DNA of 36,170 nucleotides from an uncultured Eubacteriales bacterium. GTDB taxonomy: Bacteria > Bacillota > Clostridia > Oscillospirales > Oscillospiraceae. The translations under genes were made by a program, and so were the position numbers. The stretch spans positions 1 to 36,170 of the forward strand of contig URAL01000014.1 in the NCBI GenBank assembly GCA_900545805.1. The letters run 5' to 3'. Position 1 is the first letter of the stretch. The number at the start of each line of letters is the position of its first letter. Shown here one piece after another: positions 1 to 7,854 of this stretch. Under the pieces are notes generated by a model that saw nothing but the letters and a program-made list of their open reading frames with translations, did not search any database and was not told where the DNA came from.

Positions 1-194
1 ATTATCTTATCCCGTTTCGTTATCAAATATCTGCTTTACATGTATATATTAGCACATTTTCCCCGAAAAAGATGAACTTTTTTTAAGTTTTTCGGATTTG
101 TTGCAATTTTGACAACTTCCATCTCCGGTAAGCGCCGCAAACGCATGTCAAACCGGCAATGTGCACATCTCAATCAACTTTTCAGAGGCAAAAA
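1..194. other. Non-coding left edge, no gene seen
   Basis: No convincing coding region lies here. It is AT-rich compared with the genes. CCGAAAAA at 63-70 can pair with TTTTTCGG at 88-95 across a T-rich loop, which could be a weak terminator or part of a leader. A TTGACA hexamer lies at 109-114, but I see no good -10 at the right distance. The start of the first gene is set by AGAGG at 184-188. Confidence 0.5.
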
Positions 195-1076
195 ATGATC
201 TGCAACGCCTGTCCGCGCCGCTGCGGCGCAGAAAGAACCGAATATTCCCCCGGCGGAATCTGCGCCTGTCCCTGCCTGCCTCTCGTCGCACGCGCCGCGC
301 CGCACTACGGTGAGGAGCCGTGCATAAGCGGTTCTCGCGGCAGCGGAGCGGTGTTCTTCTCCGGCTGCAACCTCAAATGCGTGTTCTGCCAGAACCATGA
401 GATAAGCCGAGCCCGAATCGGCAAAACCGTCTCCATTGAGCGGCTTGCCGATATATTTCTCGAGCTCCGTGACAAGGGCGTCCACAACATAAATCTTGTA
501 ACTCCGACGCACTACACGGACGCAATAGTAAAAGCTCTTGAACGGGCAAGGCTCGATATTCCGGTCGTGTGGAACAGCTCGGGCTATGACAGCGTTGAGA
601 GCCTCAGAGAATTGGAGGGGCTCGTGCAGATATACATGCCGGACTTTAAATACACTGACTCGGCTCTGGCCTTGCGCTACTCCGCCGCGCCCGATTACCC
701 TGAGATTGCGCGGGCGGCGATATTTGAAATGTTTCGGCAGGTCGGGCCGTTTGAGCTGGATGACGACGGTATGCTGCGCTCCGGCGTGCTCCTCCGCCAC
801 CTCATTTTGCCCGGCGCGGAGGATAACAGCCGTGCAGTCATAGATTTCGTCGCCGATAATTTTCCCGGCGACGATATACTGTTTTCTCTCATGGCGCAGT
901 ACACGCCCATGCCGGACACAGAGCGCTTCCCCGAGCTCCGGAAAACCGTCACGGCGGAGGAAAACGACATGCTGATCGAGTACATGACGCAGCGCGGAAT
1001 ATATAACGGCTTCTGGCAGGAACCGTGCTCTGCAACAGACGACATGATACCGGATTTTGACCTGACCGGCGTCTGA
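195..1076 (+). CDS. Radical SAM protein, PflX-like (pyruvate formate-lyase activase-related)
   Basis: This is a radical SAM enzyme of the PflX/PflA-related group (COG1313 type), 293 residues and cytosolic. The cluster-binding motif CNLKCVFC gives C58, C62 and C65 for the [4Fe-4S]-SAM site. The N terminus carries further cysteines (C3, C6, C10, C23, C25, C27, C43), as is common in this group and possibly an auxiliary metal site. An ATG 36 nt upstream (159) is in frame, but the ATG at 195 has AGAGG six bases before it and begins directly with the conserved Cys-rich segment, so I chose 195. The substrate of PflX-type proteins is not established, and no glycyl radical enzyme gene is adjacent. The next gene starts 32 nt downstream on the same strand, so co-transcription is likely. 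The family call is firm; the activase role is only inferred. Confidence 0.88.
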   Translation: MICNACPRRCGAERTEYSPGGICACPCLPLVARAAPHYGEEPCISGSRGSGAVFFSGCNLKCVFCQNHEISRARIGKTVSIERLADIFLELRDKGVHNINLVTPTHYTDAIVKALERARLDIPVVWNSSGYDSVESLRELEGLVQIYMPDFKYTDSALALRYSAAPDYPEIARAAIFEMFRQVGPFELDDDGMLRSGVLLRHLILPGAEDNSRAVIDFVADNFPGDDILFSLMAQYTPMPDTERFPELRKTVTAEENDMLIEYMTQRGIYNGFWQEPCSATDDMIPDFDLTGV

Positions 1077-1108
1077 TCTATTATAAGCTGTACACAGGAG
1101 GTACGATT

Positions 1109-2131
1109 ATGGATTACAACGAAATTCTCAAAAAAGCGGCAGGACTGATGGGGCCGTACTGCAAGGCTTGTCCCGTCTGCAACGGCAGAGCCTGCGGCAA
1201 CTGCGTCCCCGGTCCCGGCAGCAAGATCCCCGGCAACACCGCCGCACGCAACTATGACAAGTGGCAGGAGATATTCGTCAACATGGACACGCTGTGCCCT
1301 AACTCGGAGGCCGACACGAGCTTTGAGCTGTTCGGCAAAAAGTTCTCCGCCCCTGTTTTCATCGCCCCGCTCGGCGCTCTGCCCCTGCACTATGGCGACA
1401 AGTACGACGACGTGACCTACAACCGCACGCTCGTAAACGCCGCAGCTGATTACGGCATCTGCGCAATGACCGGCGACGGCGAGTTTAAGGAGCTCATCCC
1501 CGACGCAGTCGACGAAATGGCCAAGATCGGCGGTATCGGCATTCCGACGATAAAGCCCTGGAGCAGGGATATCGTTTTTGAAAAGCTCGACTATGTAAAG
1601 TCCCACAGCATATTCGCCGTCGCAATGGACGTTGACGGCGCGGGTCTGCCCTTCCTCAAGAAGCTCGGCCCCGGCGCAGGCTCGAAGTCCGTTGACGAGA
1701 TGCGTGAGATCATATCCTACGCGAATATGCCGTTTATCATAAAGGGCATCATGACCGTCAAGGGTGCGGAAAAGGCCGTCGAGGCCGGCGCAAGCGCGAT
1801 CGTCGTATCCAACCACGGCGGCAGAGTTCAGGGCTGCACTCCGGCGACCGCCGAGGTACTGCCTTCTATCGCAAAGGCCGTCAAGGGCAGGGTGAAGATC
1901 TTCGTTGACGGCGGCATCCGCAGCGGCGTTGACGTATTCAAGGCAATAGCCCTGGGCGCGGACGGCGTGCTTATCGGCCGCCCGGTCGTTCCGTTTATTT
2001 ACGCCGAGGGCGCGGAGGGCTTCAGGGTCTATATGGACAGGATAGTCTCCCAGCTGCGCGACACGATGAACATGTGCGGCACGCCCACCCTGGCCGATAT
2101 CGGGGAAGATAATATCTTCATCGCAAAGTAA
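1109..2131 (+). CDS. FMN-dependent alpha-hydroxy-acid oxidase/dehydrogenase family protein
   Basis: This is a TIM-barrel flavoprotein of the glycolate oxidase / lactate oxidase / L-lactate dehydrogenase family, 340 residues. The catalytic signature SNHGGR is present (H236, R239), as is the flavin-contacting lysine in IIKG (K212). The C-terminal FMN phosphate-binding region reads DGGIRSG...GADGVLIGRP. The start is set by AGGAGG upstream of ATG 1109. The unusual feature is an N-terminal cysteine cluster, C18, C21, C24, C29 and C32 (CxxCxxCxxxxCxxC), which classical family members lack and which could hold a metal or Fe-S cluster. In an anaerobe the electron acceptor is more likely a carrier protein than oxygen. 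The gene follows the radical SAM gene by 32 nt. Its stop overlaps the next start (TAATG). The substrate is unknown. Confidence 0.88.
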   Translation: MDYNEILKKAAGLMGPYCKACPVCNGRACGNCVPGPGSKIPGNTAARNYDKWQEIFVNMDTLCPNSEADTSFELFGKKFSAPVFIAPLGALPLHYGDKYDDVTYNRTLVNAAADYGICAMTGDGEFKELIPDAVDEMAKIGGIGIPTIKPWSRDIVFEKLDYVKSHSIFAVAMDVDGAGLPFLKKLGPGAGSKSVDEMREIISYANMPFIIKGIMTVKGAEKAVEAGASAIVVSNHGGRVQGCTPATAEVLPSIAKAVKGRVKIFVDGGIRSGVDVFKAIALGADGVLIGRPVVPFIYAEGAEGFRVYMDRIVSQLRDTMNMCGTPTLADIGEDNIFIAK

Positions 2132-2619
2132 TGAGGAGGCTCTTAAACCCCTTTGCAATGCTCATATGCGGCCTTATTCTCGGCGCGGCGGCACGCTTTA
2201 TGGATATCTACTGCGAAAACCTCGGCTAGATATTCTCGCAAATGTCGGTGTGGATACTCCTCGGCACGCTCATCGCCATATACAGTCCGACGAAAAAGGC
2301 CGCGGCAATCAACATTCTGCCGTTTTGCCTCGGCATGCTGGCAACGTATTATGCCGTAGCCATCCTGACGCACGGCGTGTACGGCGAGAGCTTCATCATC
2401 GGCTGGACGGTGTTTGCATTATTCTCGCCGATCCTTGCGTATTTCACATGGACGGCAAAGCAGCCGGGCGCCTTGGGAAAGCTCATTTCCGTCGGTGTGC
2501 TGCTCGTATCGGTCGTTTTGAATTTTCTCATGTTCGGCGATCCCGATGTTTTCAACCTGCTCATAAACGCCGTTTTGTTTTATTTTTTGTTTATTAAAAA
2601 GATACCCCGAGAGGTTTAG
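2131..2619 (+). pseudogene. Small integral membrane protein (DUF6518-like), interrupted by in-frame TAG
   Basis: The frame opens at ATG 2131, overlapping the upstream stop as TAATG and with GAGGAGG-like sequence nearby. It encodes an N-terminal hydrophobic segment, then meets TAG at 2227-2229 (codon 33). The same frame continues without a shift to 2619, giving 162 codons if the stop is counted as a residue. The downstream part (from ATG 2242, 125 residues) has about four hydrophobic helices. The ATG at 2242 has no Shine-Dalgarno sequence, so it looks like the remainder of a broken gene rather than a true start. The upstream peptide and the continuation read smoothly as one protein, with the stop falling in ..ENLG-stop-IFSQMS... 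From memory it resembles the DUF6518 multi-pass family; that assignment is tentative. A nonsense mutation, TAG readthrough or a sequencing error are all possible. Confidence 0.7.
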
Positions 2620-2622
2620 CCT

Positions 2623-5079
2623 ATGCCGAAGCGAAAGGGCAGTCTGAATAACATTTACATATCCGAGCGCTTGCAGGAAAGCCTGCGCCCAATAGCTAAC
2701 TGCGCCATGACCACGGTCGTCGCCCCCATGGGCTACGGCAAGACGACGGCTGTAAACTGGTATCTTTCCCAACGCAGCAAACTTAACGCGCCGCACATTA
2801 TCCGCATAAGCGTTTATTCGGATAATCTCGCGGTTTTCTGGAGAAGCGTTCAGGACGCGTTCCGCCATGGGGGGCTGAGCTTTCTTTCGGACTATGCCTG
2901 CCCCGACGATGACGCGGGATGCGGCCTGCTTATAGACGATCTGTGCCGCGAGCTCGACGGCGACAGGGAATGCTATATTTTCATCGACGATTTTCATCTT
3001 TTGACCGATGAGCGCATACCCGCCTTTTTGTGCAATCTTGCAAACCGTCTGCCGCTCAATGTTCATCTGATCGTCGCCGGACGCGACAGGTTTTTGCCTG
3101 CGGCGGAGATTCTGCGCCTTGGCAGCCGCGTCTATCAGATAGGCACAGAGCAGCTCAGGCTTAACCACACGGAGCTTGCCGTTTACGCGCACCGCTGCGG
3201 TTCCGAGCTTTCCGACGAGCAGATATCCCGCCTGCTGTATTCCAGCGAGGGCTGGTTTTCGGCAGTTTATCTCAATCTCCGCGCACTTGCCGAGCATGGC
3301 GAGCTGCCGGATAAAAGCTCTGATATCTACATGATGTTCAGCTCTGCGATGATAGATCCTCTGCCCGAGGCACAGCGTGAGTTTCTCGCGGTCATGGGGC
3401 TTGCAGATGAATTCACGCCGGAGATGGCGCGCTTTGTCACTCAAAGCGAAAATGCCGACAGATTTCTCGCTGCTCTGACGGAGCAGAACGCCTTTGCACA
3501 GCGTCTTCCCGACGGCATGACATATCGCTTTCACCACATGATGAAGGAGTGCGCCGAGCGTGTGTTCCGCACGATGAGCGGAGAAAAGCAAAATGCATAT
3601 CTCAACCGCTTCGGCGTCTGGTACGAAAGCCGCCGCCAATATCTGCACGCGCTGTCGGCCTACAGAAAAAGCGGAAATTTTGACGCTGTTCTGAGAGTCA
3701 TCCAAAGTGATGCCGGAGTTCTTCTCGCGGGGCTGAGTCCCGAAACCGTCCTGAATTTTCTGTCAGAGTGTCCCGAAGCCGTCCTCAAGGAGCACCCGTT
3801 CGCGCTGCTTGTTTTGATGCGCCGCATGTTCACCTGGCGGCAAATACCGAAGATGACTCAGCTTAAGGAGCTTCTGCTCCGTTCGATTGATGAGCACCCC
3901 GGCATGCCGGATACCGAGCGGGGCAATCTGCTTGGCGAGTGTGACCTTATTCTAAGCTTTCTGTGCTATAACGACATAAGCGCCATGAGCCGTCTGCACC
4001 GCAGTGCAAGCCGCCAAATGTCACGCCCGGCGATCAGCATTCAGGCAAGCGGCGGCTGGAGCTTCGGCTCGCCGTCGGTGCTGATGATGTTTCACCGCAC
4101 ACCGGGCGGTCTGGAAAGCGAGCTTTCCGAGATGGACGAGTGCATGCCGCACTATTACAAGGTAACGCAAGGCCACGGCCTGGGCGCGGAGACGATCATG
4201 CGTGCGGAGGCTGCCTTCATGCAGGCTCGCTTTACCGACGCGCAGATAGCGCTTGAGAGCGCTTATGCTCAAATCGACGGCAACGGGCAGGAGAATATGG
4301 CTCTGTGCTGCGATTTCCTGGCGTACAGGCTGTCGCTTTTTTCCGATGTCTCTCCCCGGTACGCCGCCGCAGAGCGCTATAAGGCGCTTCTTTCGCGCCG
4401 CGACACTGCGTGGATACACCTTTGGAATGCGATAAATGCCTACTACTATGCCGTTCTCGGCCAAGCAGGAAAAATACCGCCCGTTTTTTCCTCGCACAGG
4501 CTTGGCACTGTTAACTTTCTTGCACCGGGCAAGCCCATGATGGAGATGATAGAAAATCAGGTCTGTCTCGCCCAGGGTGCTTACGCCGCGGTAATCGGCC
4601 GAAATGAGAGGCTTTTGGCTATGTGCGATGCGATGCATTACGCGCTCACGGCTATGCATATCCGCATACAGACCGCCGCCGCATTTGAGATGCTCGGCAA
4701 ACGCGAGGAGGCTCATGCGCTGCTCTCGCATGCGTTCAGCGATGCCGAGCCCGACGGATTTATCATCCCCTTTGCGGAAAACTACAGATATTTAAAGCCG
4801 CTGCTGGGCGGCATACATGAAATAGCAGAGCTCGGAACCATGCTTGAAAGGCGCAGGGCAAGGGCCGATTATCCCATGGCATTTACCTCTCTTACGCCGC
4901 GTGAGCGCGAGATAGCCTCGCTCATCTCCCAACGCCTTTCAAACCGTGAGATTGCCGAGCGGCTGTATCTCTCCGAGGGCAGCGTAAAGCAGTATCTAAA
5001 TCAGCTTTACGCAAAGCTCTCTATCGAGGGCGATACGCGCACAAAGCGCCGCCGCCTCAGCGAGCTTGCTGAAAGCTAA
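2623..5079 (+). CDS. Large ATP-dependent transcriptional regulator, MalT/LuxR type
   Basis: This 818-residue regulator has the MalT-like STAND architecture. The N-terminal P-loop reads APMGYGKTT (residues 34-42), with a Walker B-like FIDDFH near residue 120. A long helical repeat-type middle region follows. The C terminus is a LuxR helix-turn-helix (about residues 755-805) beginning LTPREREIA and containing NREIAERLYLSEGSVKQY. Proteins of this kind bind an inducer through the middle region and then activate promoters as ATP-dependent oligomers. The start ATG 2623 follows GAGAGG. The gene begins four bases after the stop of the interrupted membrane gene. Downstream, in the same direction and after a perfect 14-bp dyad, lies a lipoprotein cluster that is the obvious candidate target. 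The inducer and target are not shown by sequence. Confidence 0.9.
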   Translation: MPKRKGSLNNIYISERLQESLRPIANCAMTTVVAPMGYGKTTAVNWYLSQRSKLNAPHIIRISVYSDNLAVFWRSVQDAFRHGGLSFLSDYACPDDDAGCGLLIDDLCRELDGDRECYIFIDDFHLLTDERIPAFLCNLANRLPLNVHLIVAGRDRFLPAAEILRLGSRVYQIGTEQLRLNHTELAVYAHRCGSELSDEQISRLLYSSEGWFSAVYLNLRALAEHGELPDKSSDIYMMFSSAMIDPLPEAQREFLAVMGLADEFTPEMARFVTQSENADRFLAALTEQNAFAQRLPDGMTYRFHHMMKECAERVFRTMSGEKQNAYLNRFGVWYESRRQYLHALSAYRKSGNFDAVLRVIQSDAGVLLAGLSPETVLNFLSECPEAVLKEHPFALLVLMRRMFTWRQIPKMTQLKELLLRSIDEHPGMPDTERGNLLGECDLILSFLCYNDISAMSRLHRSASRQMSRPAISIQASGGWSFGSPSVLMMFHRTPGGLESELSEMDECMPHYYKVTQGHGLGAETIMRAEAAFMQARFTDAQIALESAYAQIDGNGQENMALCCDFLAYRLSLFSDVSPRYAAAERYKALLSRRDTAWIHLWNAINAYYYAVLGQAGKIPPVFSSHRLGTVNFLAPGKPMMEMIENQVCLAQGAYAAVIGRNERLLAMCDAMHYALTAMHIRIQTAAAFEMLGKREEAHALLSHAFSDAEPDGFIIPFAENYRYLKPLLGGIHEIAELGTMLERRRARADYPMAFTSLTPREREIASLISQRLSNREIAERLYLSEGSVKQYLNQLYAKLSIEGDTRTKRRRLSELAES

Positions 5080-5099
5080 CCTTAGGTTAATAGTAAATC

Positions 5100-5140
5100 A
5101 AAACGATCCGCTGTACAATTGTGCTGCAGCGGATCGTTTT
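5100..5140 (+). terminator. Perfect 14-bp dyad: weak terminator or operator
   Basis: AAAACGATCCGCTG (5100-5113) is exactly complementary to CAGCGGATCGTTTT (5127-5140), with a 13-nt loop. It lies 20 nt after the regulator stop and ends six bases before the Shine-Dalgarno sequence of the next gene. The T tract is short (TTTT then ATATGA), so termination may be partial. The loop contains TACAAT, a possible -10 hexamer, so the dyad could equally be an operator over a promoter. Confidence 0.6.
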
Positions 5141-5160
5141 ATATGAAAGGAGCGATGTGT

Positions 5161-5406
5161 TTGAACCGAAAATACATAAGCGCCGTCAAGCCGCTTGACG
5201 ACTACATTCTTCAGGTCGATTTCGTCTCCGGCAGCAGGCTGCTGCTGGATATGAAGCCGTATCTCGACAAGCTGCGCTTTAAGCCTCTGGCCGATCCTCA
5301 GCTTTGGAGCAGCGCCGTGACCAACGGTATCTTCATCCGCTTCGGCAGCGTTGAGCTGAGTCATGACGAGCTTTTTTCCATGGCAGAACGGGAAATATTA
5401 TTTTAA
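5161..5406 (+). CDS. DUF2442 family small protein
   Basis: This is a short protein of about 81 residues with the DUF2442 pattern: an early ..V.PL.DY.L.V.F..GS.. strand region, a middle LDMKPYLD, and a C-terminal ..LSHDEL.. segment. The family has no settled function. It often occurs next to DUF4160 proteins in toxin-antitoxin-like pairs, but no such partner is seen here. I favour a TTG start at 5161 because AAAGGAG (5146-5152) lies eight bases before it. An ATG at 5155 is in frame but only two bases from that site. The gene is the first of a five-gene same-strand cluster and lies 9 nt before the first lipoprotein. Why a DUF2442 protein heads a lipoprotein cluster is unknown. Confidence 0.75.
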   Translation: MNRKYISAVKPLDDYILQVDFVSGSRLLLDMKPYLDKLRFKPLADPQLWSSAVTNGIFIRFGSVELSHDELFSMAEREILF

Positions 5407-5415
5407 GGAGAAAAA

Positions 5416-6123
5416 ATGATGAAATCACTGAAAAAATACCTTGCACTCGTACTGGCGCTGCTGATGTGCCTGAGCCTCGCCGCCTGCGGCAATGACGATG
5501 CCGGCGATGGTGATGCCGGCGACGTGTCCGGCAGCGCACCCGACTCGTTTGAGGGAATGGTGAAGGATGACGAGCCCGTGGCCGATTACGGCATGTACTG
5601 CGGACTGTGGGTCTGCGACGACGGGCGCGAGATGGAGGTCGAAAAGGATGATCAGACGCAGGAGACGCGCTTTGTTCTATACAGCAGCGACGGCGAAGAG
5701 ATCGACGCGAGCGGCTACATTCAGCTCTCGACGGAATACAGCGCCGACTATTTCTACAACGAGCACGACGGCATTGCCTACCACAGCTGGTTCGACGAGG
5801 ACGGCACACTGAACGTTTACAGCTTCGGTACGTTCACCAAAAGCAGCAGCACACCCTCCATTGCAGCCGGCACATGGTATCTCGACGGCAGCGAGAGCGC
5901 AACGAGCCGCCTTCAGATCGGCGAGGACGGCAAGTGGATGCTTTATGAGGACGCAGACAGCGATCCCGCGCTCATCGACAGCGGCAGCATAGAGGCTCTC
6001 GGCGACGGCGCGTATTCAGCTGTGTCCGAGCAGTTTGAGGACGTTTCCTACGACATCACTCTCACCGACGAGAGCACCCTGTACTGGGGCGGCGAGAATG
6101 ACTGCTACATGAGGCTCGACTGA
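5416..6123 (+). CDS. Acidic lipoprotein A with two GTW/GLW modules
   Basis: This is a secreted lipid-anchored protein of 235 residues. The signal peptide ends in the lipobox LAAC with lipidated C24, followed by an Asp/Gly-rich linker typical of Gram-positive surface lipoproteins. After the linker there appear to be two related beta-rich modules. One starts near residue 61 (YCGLW) and ends with a YSFGTFTKS motif; the second starts near residue 152 (AGTWYLD) and runs to the C terminus. Both look lipocalin-like in spacing: G-x-W, then a polar strand, then dG.W..Y. The protein is very acidic. The Shine-Dalgarno sequence AAGGAG (5405-5410) serves ATG 5416 or the adjacent ATG 5419. The next lipoprotein starts one base after its stop. 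I do not recognise a named family; a ligand-binding or envelope role is inferred. Confidence 0.82.
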   Translation: MMKSLKKYLALVLALLMCLSLAACGNDDAGDGDAGDVSGSAPDSFEGMVKDDEPVADYGMYCGLWVCDDGREMEVEKDDQTQETRFVLYSSDGEEIDASGYIQLSTEYSADYFYNEHDGIAYHSWFDEDGTLNVYSFGTFTKSSSTPSIAAGTWYLDGSESATSRLQIGEDGKWMLYEDADSDPALIDSGSIEALGDGAYSAVSEQFEDVSYDITLTDESTLYWGGENDCYMRLD

Positions 6124-6124
6124 T

Positions 6125-6832
6125 ATGAAAAAACAGCTTGCTTTGATTTTGGCGCTTGTAATGTGCCTGTGCCTTTCCGCCTGCGGCGATAAGGACACGG
6201 ACGATGACGATCAGATAACGGGCGATGACTGGCGCACGACAGGTGTTGTCCGCGCAAACGGTGTCATCACGCGCAGCGGAGAGGATACGGACGTTCTCGT
6301 CTGCGTAGACCGCGACAATGCGACGTTTTACTACGACGATATCGAGCAGACGCTGTTTGACTATGTGACCTACCCAATGCAGATCGTTTCCGACGATGAC
6401 GATCCGTGGGAGGCGTTTCAAAGCATCGACTTTGCCGACCGCGACGGCGACGGCAACAGCGACGTTGCGATGATCTTCACCGTCGACGGCGACACCGCGC
6501 TTTTAGTCTGGTTTTGGGATGCAGACAGAGAGCTGTTCGTGTTTCAGTCCGAGGAGAGCGAGACGGGCAATGACAGCGACGTCGATCTGAGCGATTTTGA
6601 GGGCACCTGGCTCGGAACCGAGAGCGGTCAGCCCGATTATATCGAGATTTCGGACGGAAGCTGGGCAGCGTATCTCAACGGCGAGATGACAGACGGCGGC
6701 GATTTCAGATACGAGCCCGAGCTCGGCGCCGTGTACGCCTACGGCAGCGACCGCTCAGGCTCCTACGCCGAGCTTCACGATAACGGTGAGACGCTGTACA
6801 TATCGAGTCTCGGCTCCTTCAGCCGCAGCTGA
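6125..6832 (+). CDS. Acidic lipoprotein B with VCBS-like Asp motif and GTW module
   Basis: This is a 235-residue lipoprotein. The signal peptide ends in LSAC (lipidated C20), followed by an Asp-rich linker. The middle carries DRDGDGNSDVAMIF (near residues 103-116), which resembles the calcium-binding DxDxDG loop of VCBS/FG-GAP or EF-hand-like repeats. The C-terminal part, from FEGTW near residue 159, matches the GTW/GLW module of lipoprotein A and ends in LGSFSRS, close to the FGTFTKS of module A1. It starts one base after the stop of lipoprotein A, so the two are translationally coupled. No family name is recognised. The calcium-binding idea is inference from the motif. Confidence 0.82.
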   Translation: MKKQLALILALVMCLCLSACGDKDTDDDDQITGDDWRTTGVVRANGVITRSGEDTDVLVCVDRDNATFYYDDIEQTLFDYVTYPMQIVSDDDDPWEAFQSIDFADRDGDGNSDVAMIFTVDGDTALLVWFWDADRELFVFQSEESETGNDSDVDLSDFEGTWLGTESGQPDYIEISDGSWAAYLNGEMTDGGDFRYEPELGAVYAYGSDRSGSYAELHDNGETLYISSLGSFSRS

Positions 6833-6861
6833 TAATGAAATAAAAAGCGAGGATAGGGGCA

Positions 6862-7854
6862 GTGAACCGATACTTAAAATTAACCGTGCTTTTGCAGGCG
6901 CTTATAATATGCCTGTGCCTTGCCGCATGCGGAAGTGGCGACGATACCGAAAAGCAGCCGAGCATCGGCGACTATGCCGGTCTGTGGGAATATGTCGATG
7001 AAAATCTCTGGCTGCGCATACACGACGATGCGGCCTGGGATTTTGTAAACGCCGAAGACGAGGTGCTCTACTCTGGCTCGGTATCGCTCAACGACGGCGG
7101 CATAACGCTCTCCTACGACGACGGTGATACGCTCACGCTCGGGCCTTCAAACGGGCAGCTCATCGACAGCGTAAATAACGGAGTGCTCAGGCGCACGGAT
7201 AAGATAGAATCCAAGCTTGCGTATTTTGAGCGCAACGGCCTTGAATATAACGCCGCGACCGACAACGGCACATATCTTCTCGAAAACGGCGTGTGCAGCT
7301 ATGTAAATCTCGGCGAGGGCTTCAACACCGCCGATTGCTACTGGGAGGTCAAGATGCTCGGAGAGCAGGAGCACGACGGCATACGCGAGATCGAGTTTGA
7401 CGCGATCTGCTACATTCCGAACGACTCTATTCCCGATTTCGGCAGAGAATACATCGCAAACGTGACCTGCGACCTGTATGACTACTACAGCGGCATGTGG
7501 CTGACCGATTCCGCCGCATACGGCGACTCCGAGCGCGGCGATAACTACTATGTTCACACCGTAAGCTACAGAGGGAAAAGCGCCGATGTTGAATTTGCAT
7601 ATTCTGTCGATTGGCAGTATAATGTCGGTGACTATGCTATGGTTATGACCAAGAGCTACGTTGCGTATCTGCCCGACGACTATGACGGACTTGTCTTTGC
7701 CGCCGAAGCGCAGACGGATAACTTTAAAGACTATGAAAAGCGCAAGCAGGGCGACAGCATTTATCCAGAGGCACGTATAATGGACATAGACCTCATCGAC
7801 ACGGAAAGCGCGCTGTTTTTCGACCTCTGCGCCGACTGGAGGTATAAGCTTTGA
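6862..7854 (+). CDS. Lipoprotein C with GLW module
   Basis: This is a 330-residue lipoprotein. It starts at GTG 6862, with GAGGA (6849-6853) eight bases upstream. The signal peptide ends in LAAC (lipidated C23), followed by GSGDD. The module directly after the linker begins YAGLW (near residue 40) and resembles the modules in lipoproteins A and B. The remaining 200 residues are beta-rich with many Tyr and Asp and have no motif I recognise. Its stop overlaps the TTG start of the next gene. The shared signal type, shared module and tight spacing suggest the three lipoproteins arose by duplication and work together at the outer face of the membrane. Confidence 0.8.
   Translation: MNRYLKLTVLLQALIICLCLAACGSGDDTEKQPSIGDYAGLWEYVDENLWLRIHDDAAWDFVNAEDEVLYSGSVSLNDGGITLSYDDGDTLTLGPSNGQLIDSVNNGVLRRTDKIESKLAYFERNGLEYNAATDNGTYLLENGVCSYVNLGEGFNTADCYWEVKMLGEQEHDGIREIEFDAICYIPNDSIPDFGREYIANVTCDLYDYYSGMWLTDSAAYGDSERGDNYYVHTVSYRGKSADVEFAYSVDWQYNVGDYAMVMTKSYVAYLPDDYDGLVFAAEAQTDNFKDYEKRKQGDSIYPEARIMDIDLIDTESALFFDLCADWRYKL

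Noticed and set aside
695..2158. 487-codon open frame on the minus strand
   Set aside because: It is a shadow of the radical SAM and oxidase genes: low-complexity His/Arg/Ala composition, no domain, no ribosome site, and the plus-strand genes are clear.
2227..2229. Pyrrolysine or selenocysteine insertion at the TAG
   Set aside because: TAG is not the Sec codon, no downstream structural element is evident, and a membrane protein of this type has no reason to carry Pyl; nonsense mutation is simpler, though not proven.
2419..3705. 428-codon open frame on the minus strand
   Set aside because: It is antisense to the MalT-like gene, with no recognisable domain; GC-rich codon bias produces such frames throughout the window.
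5161..5406. DUF2442/DUF4160 toxin-antitoxin-like pair
   Set aside because: Only the DUF2442 gene is present; no DUF4160-like frame lies on either side.
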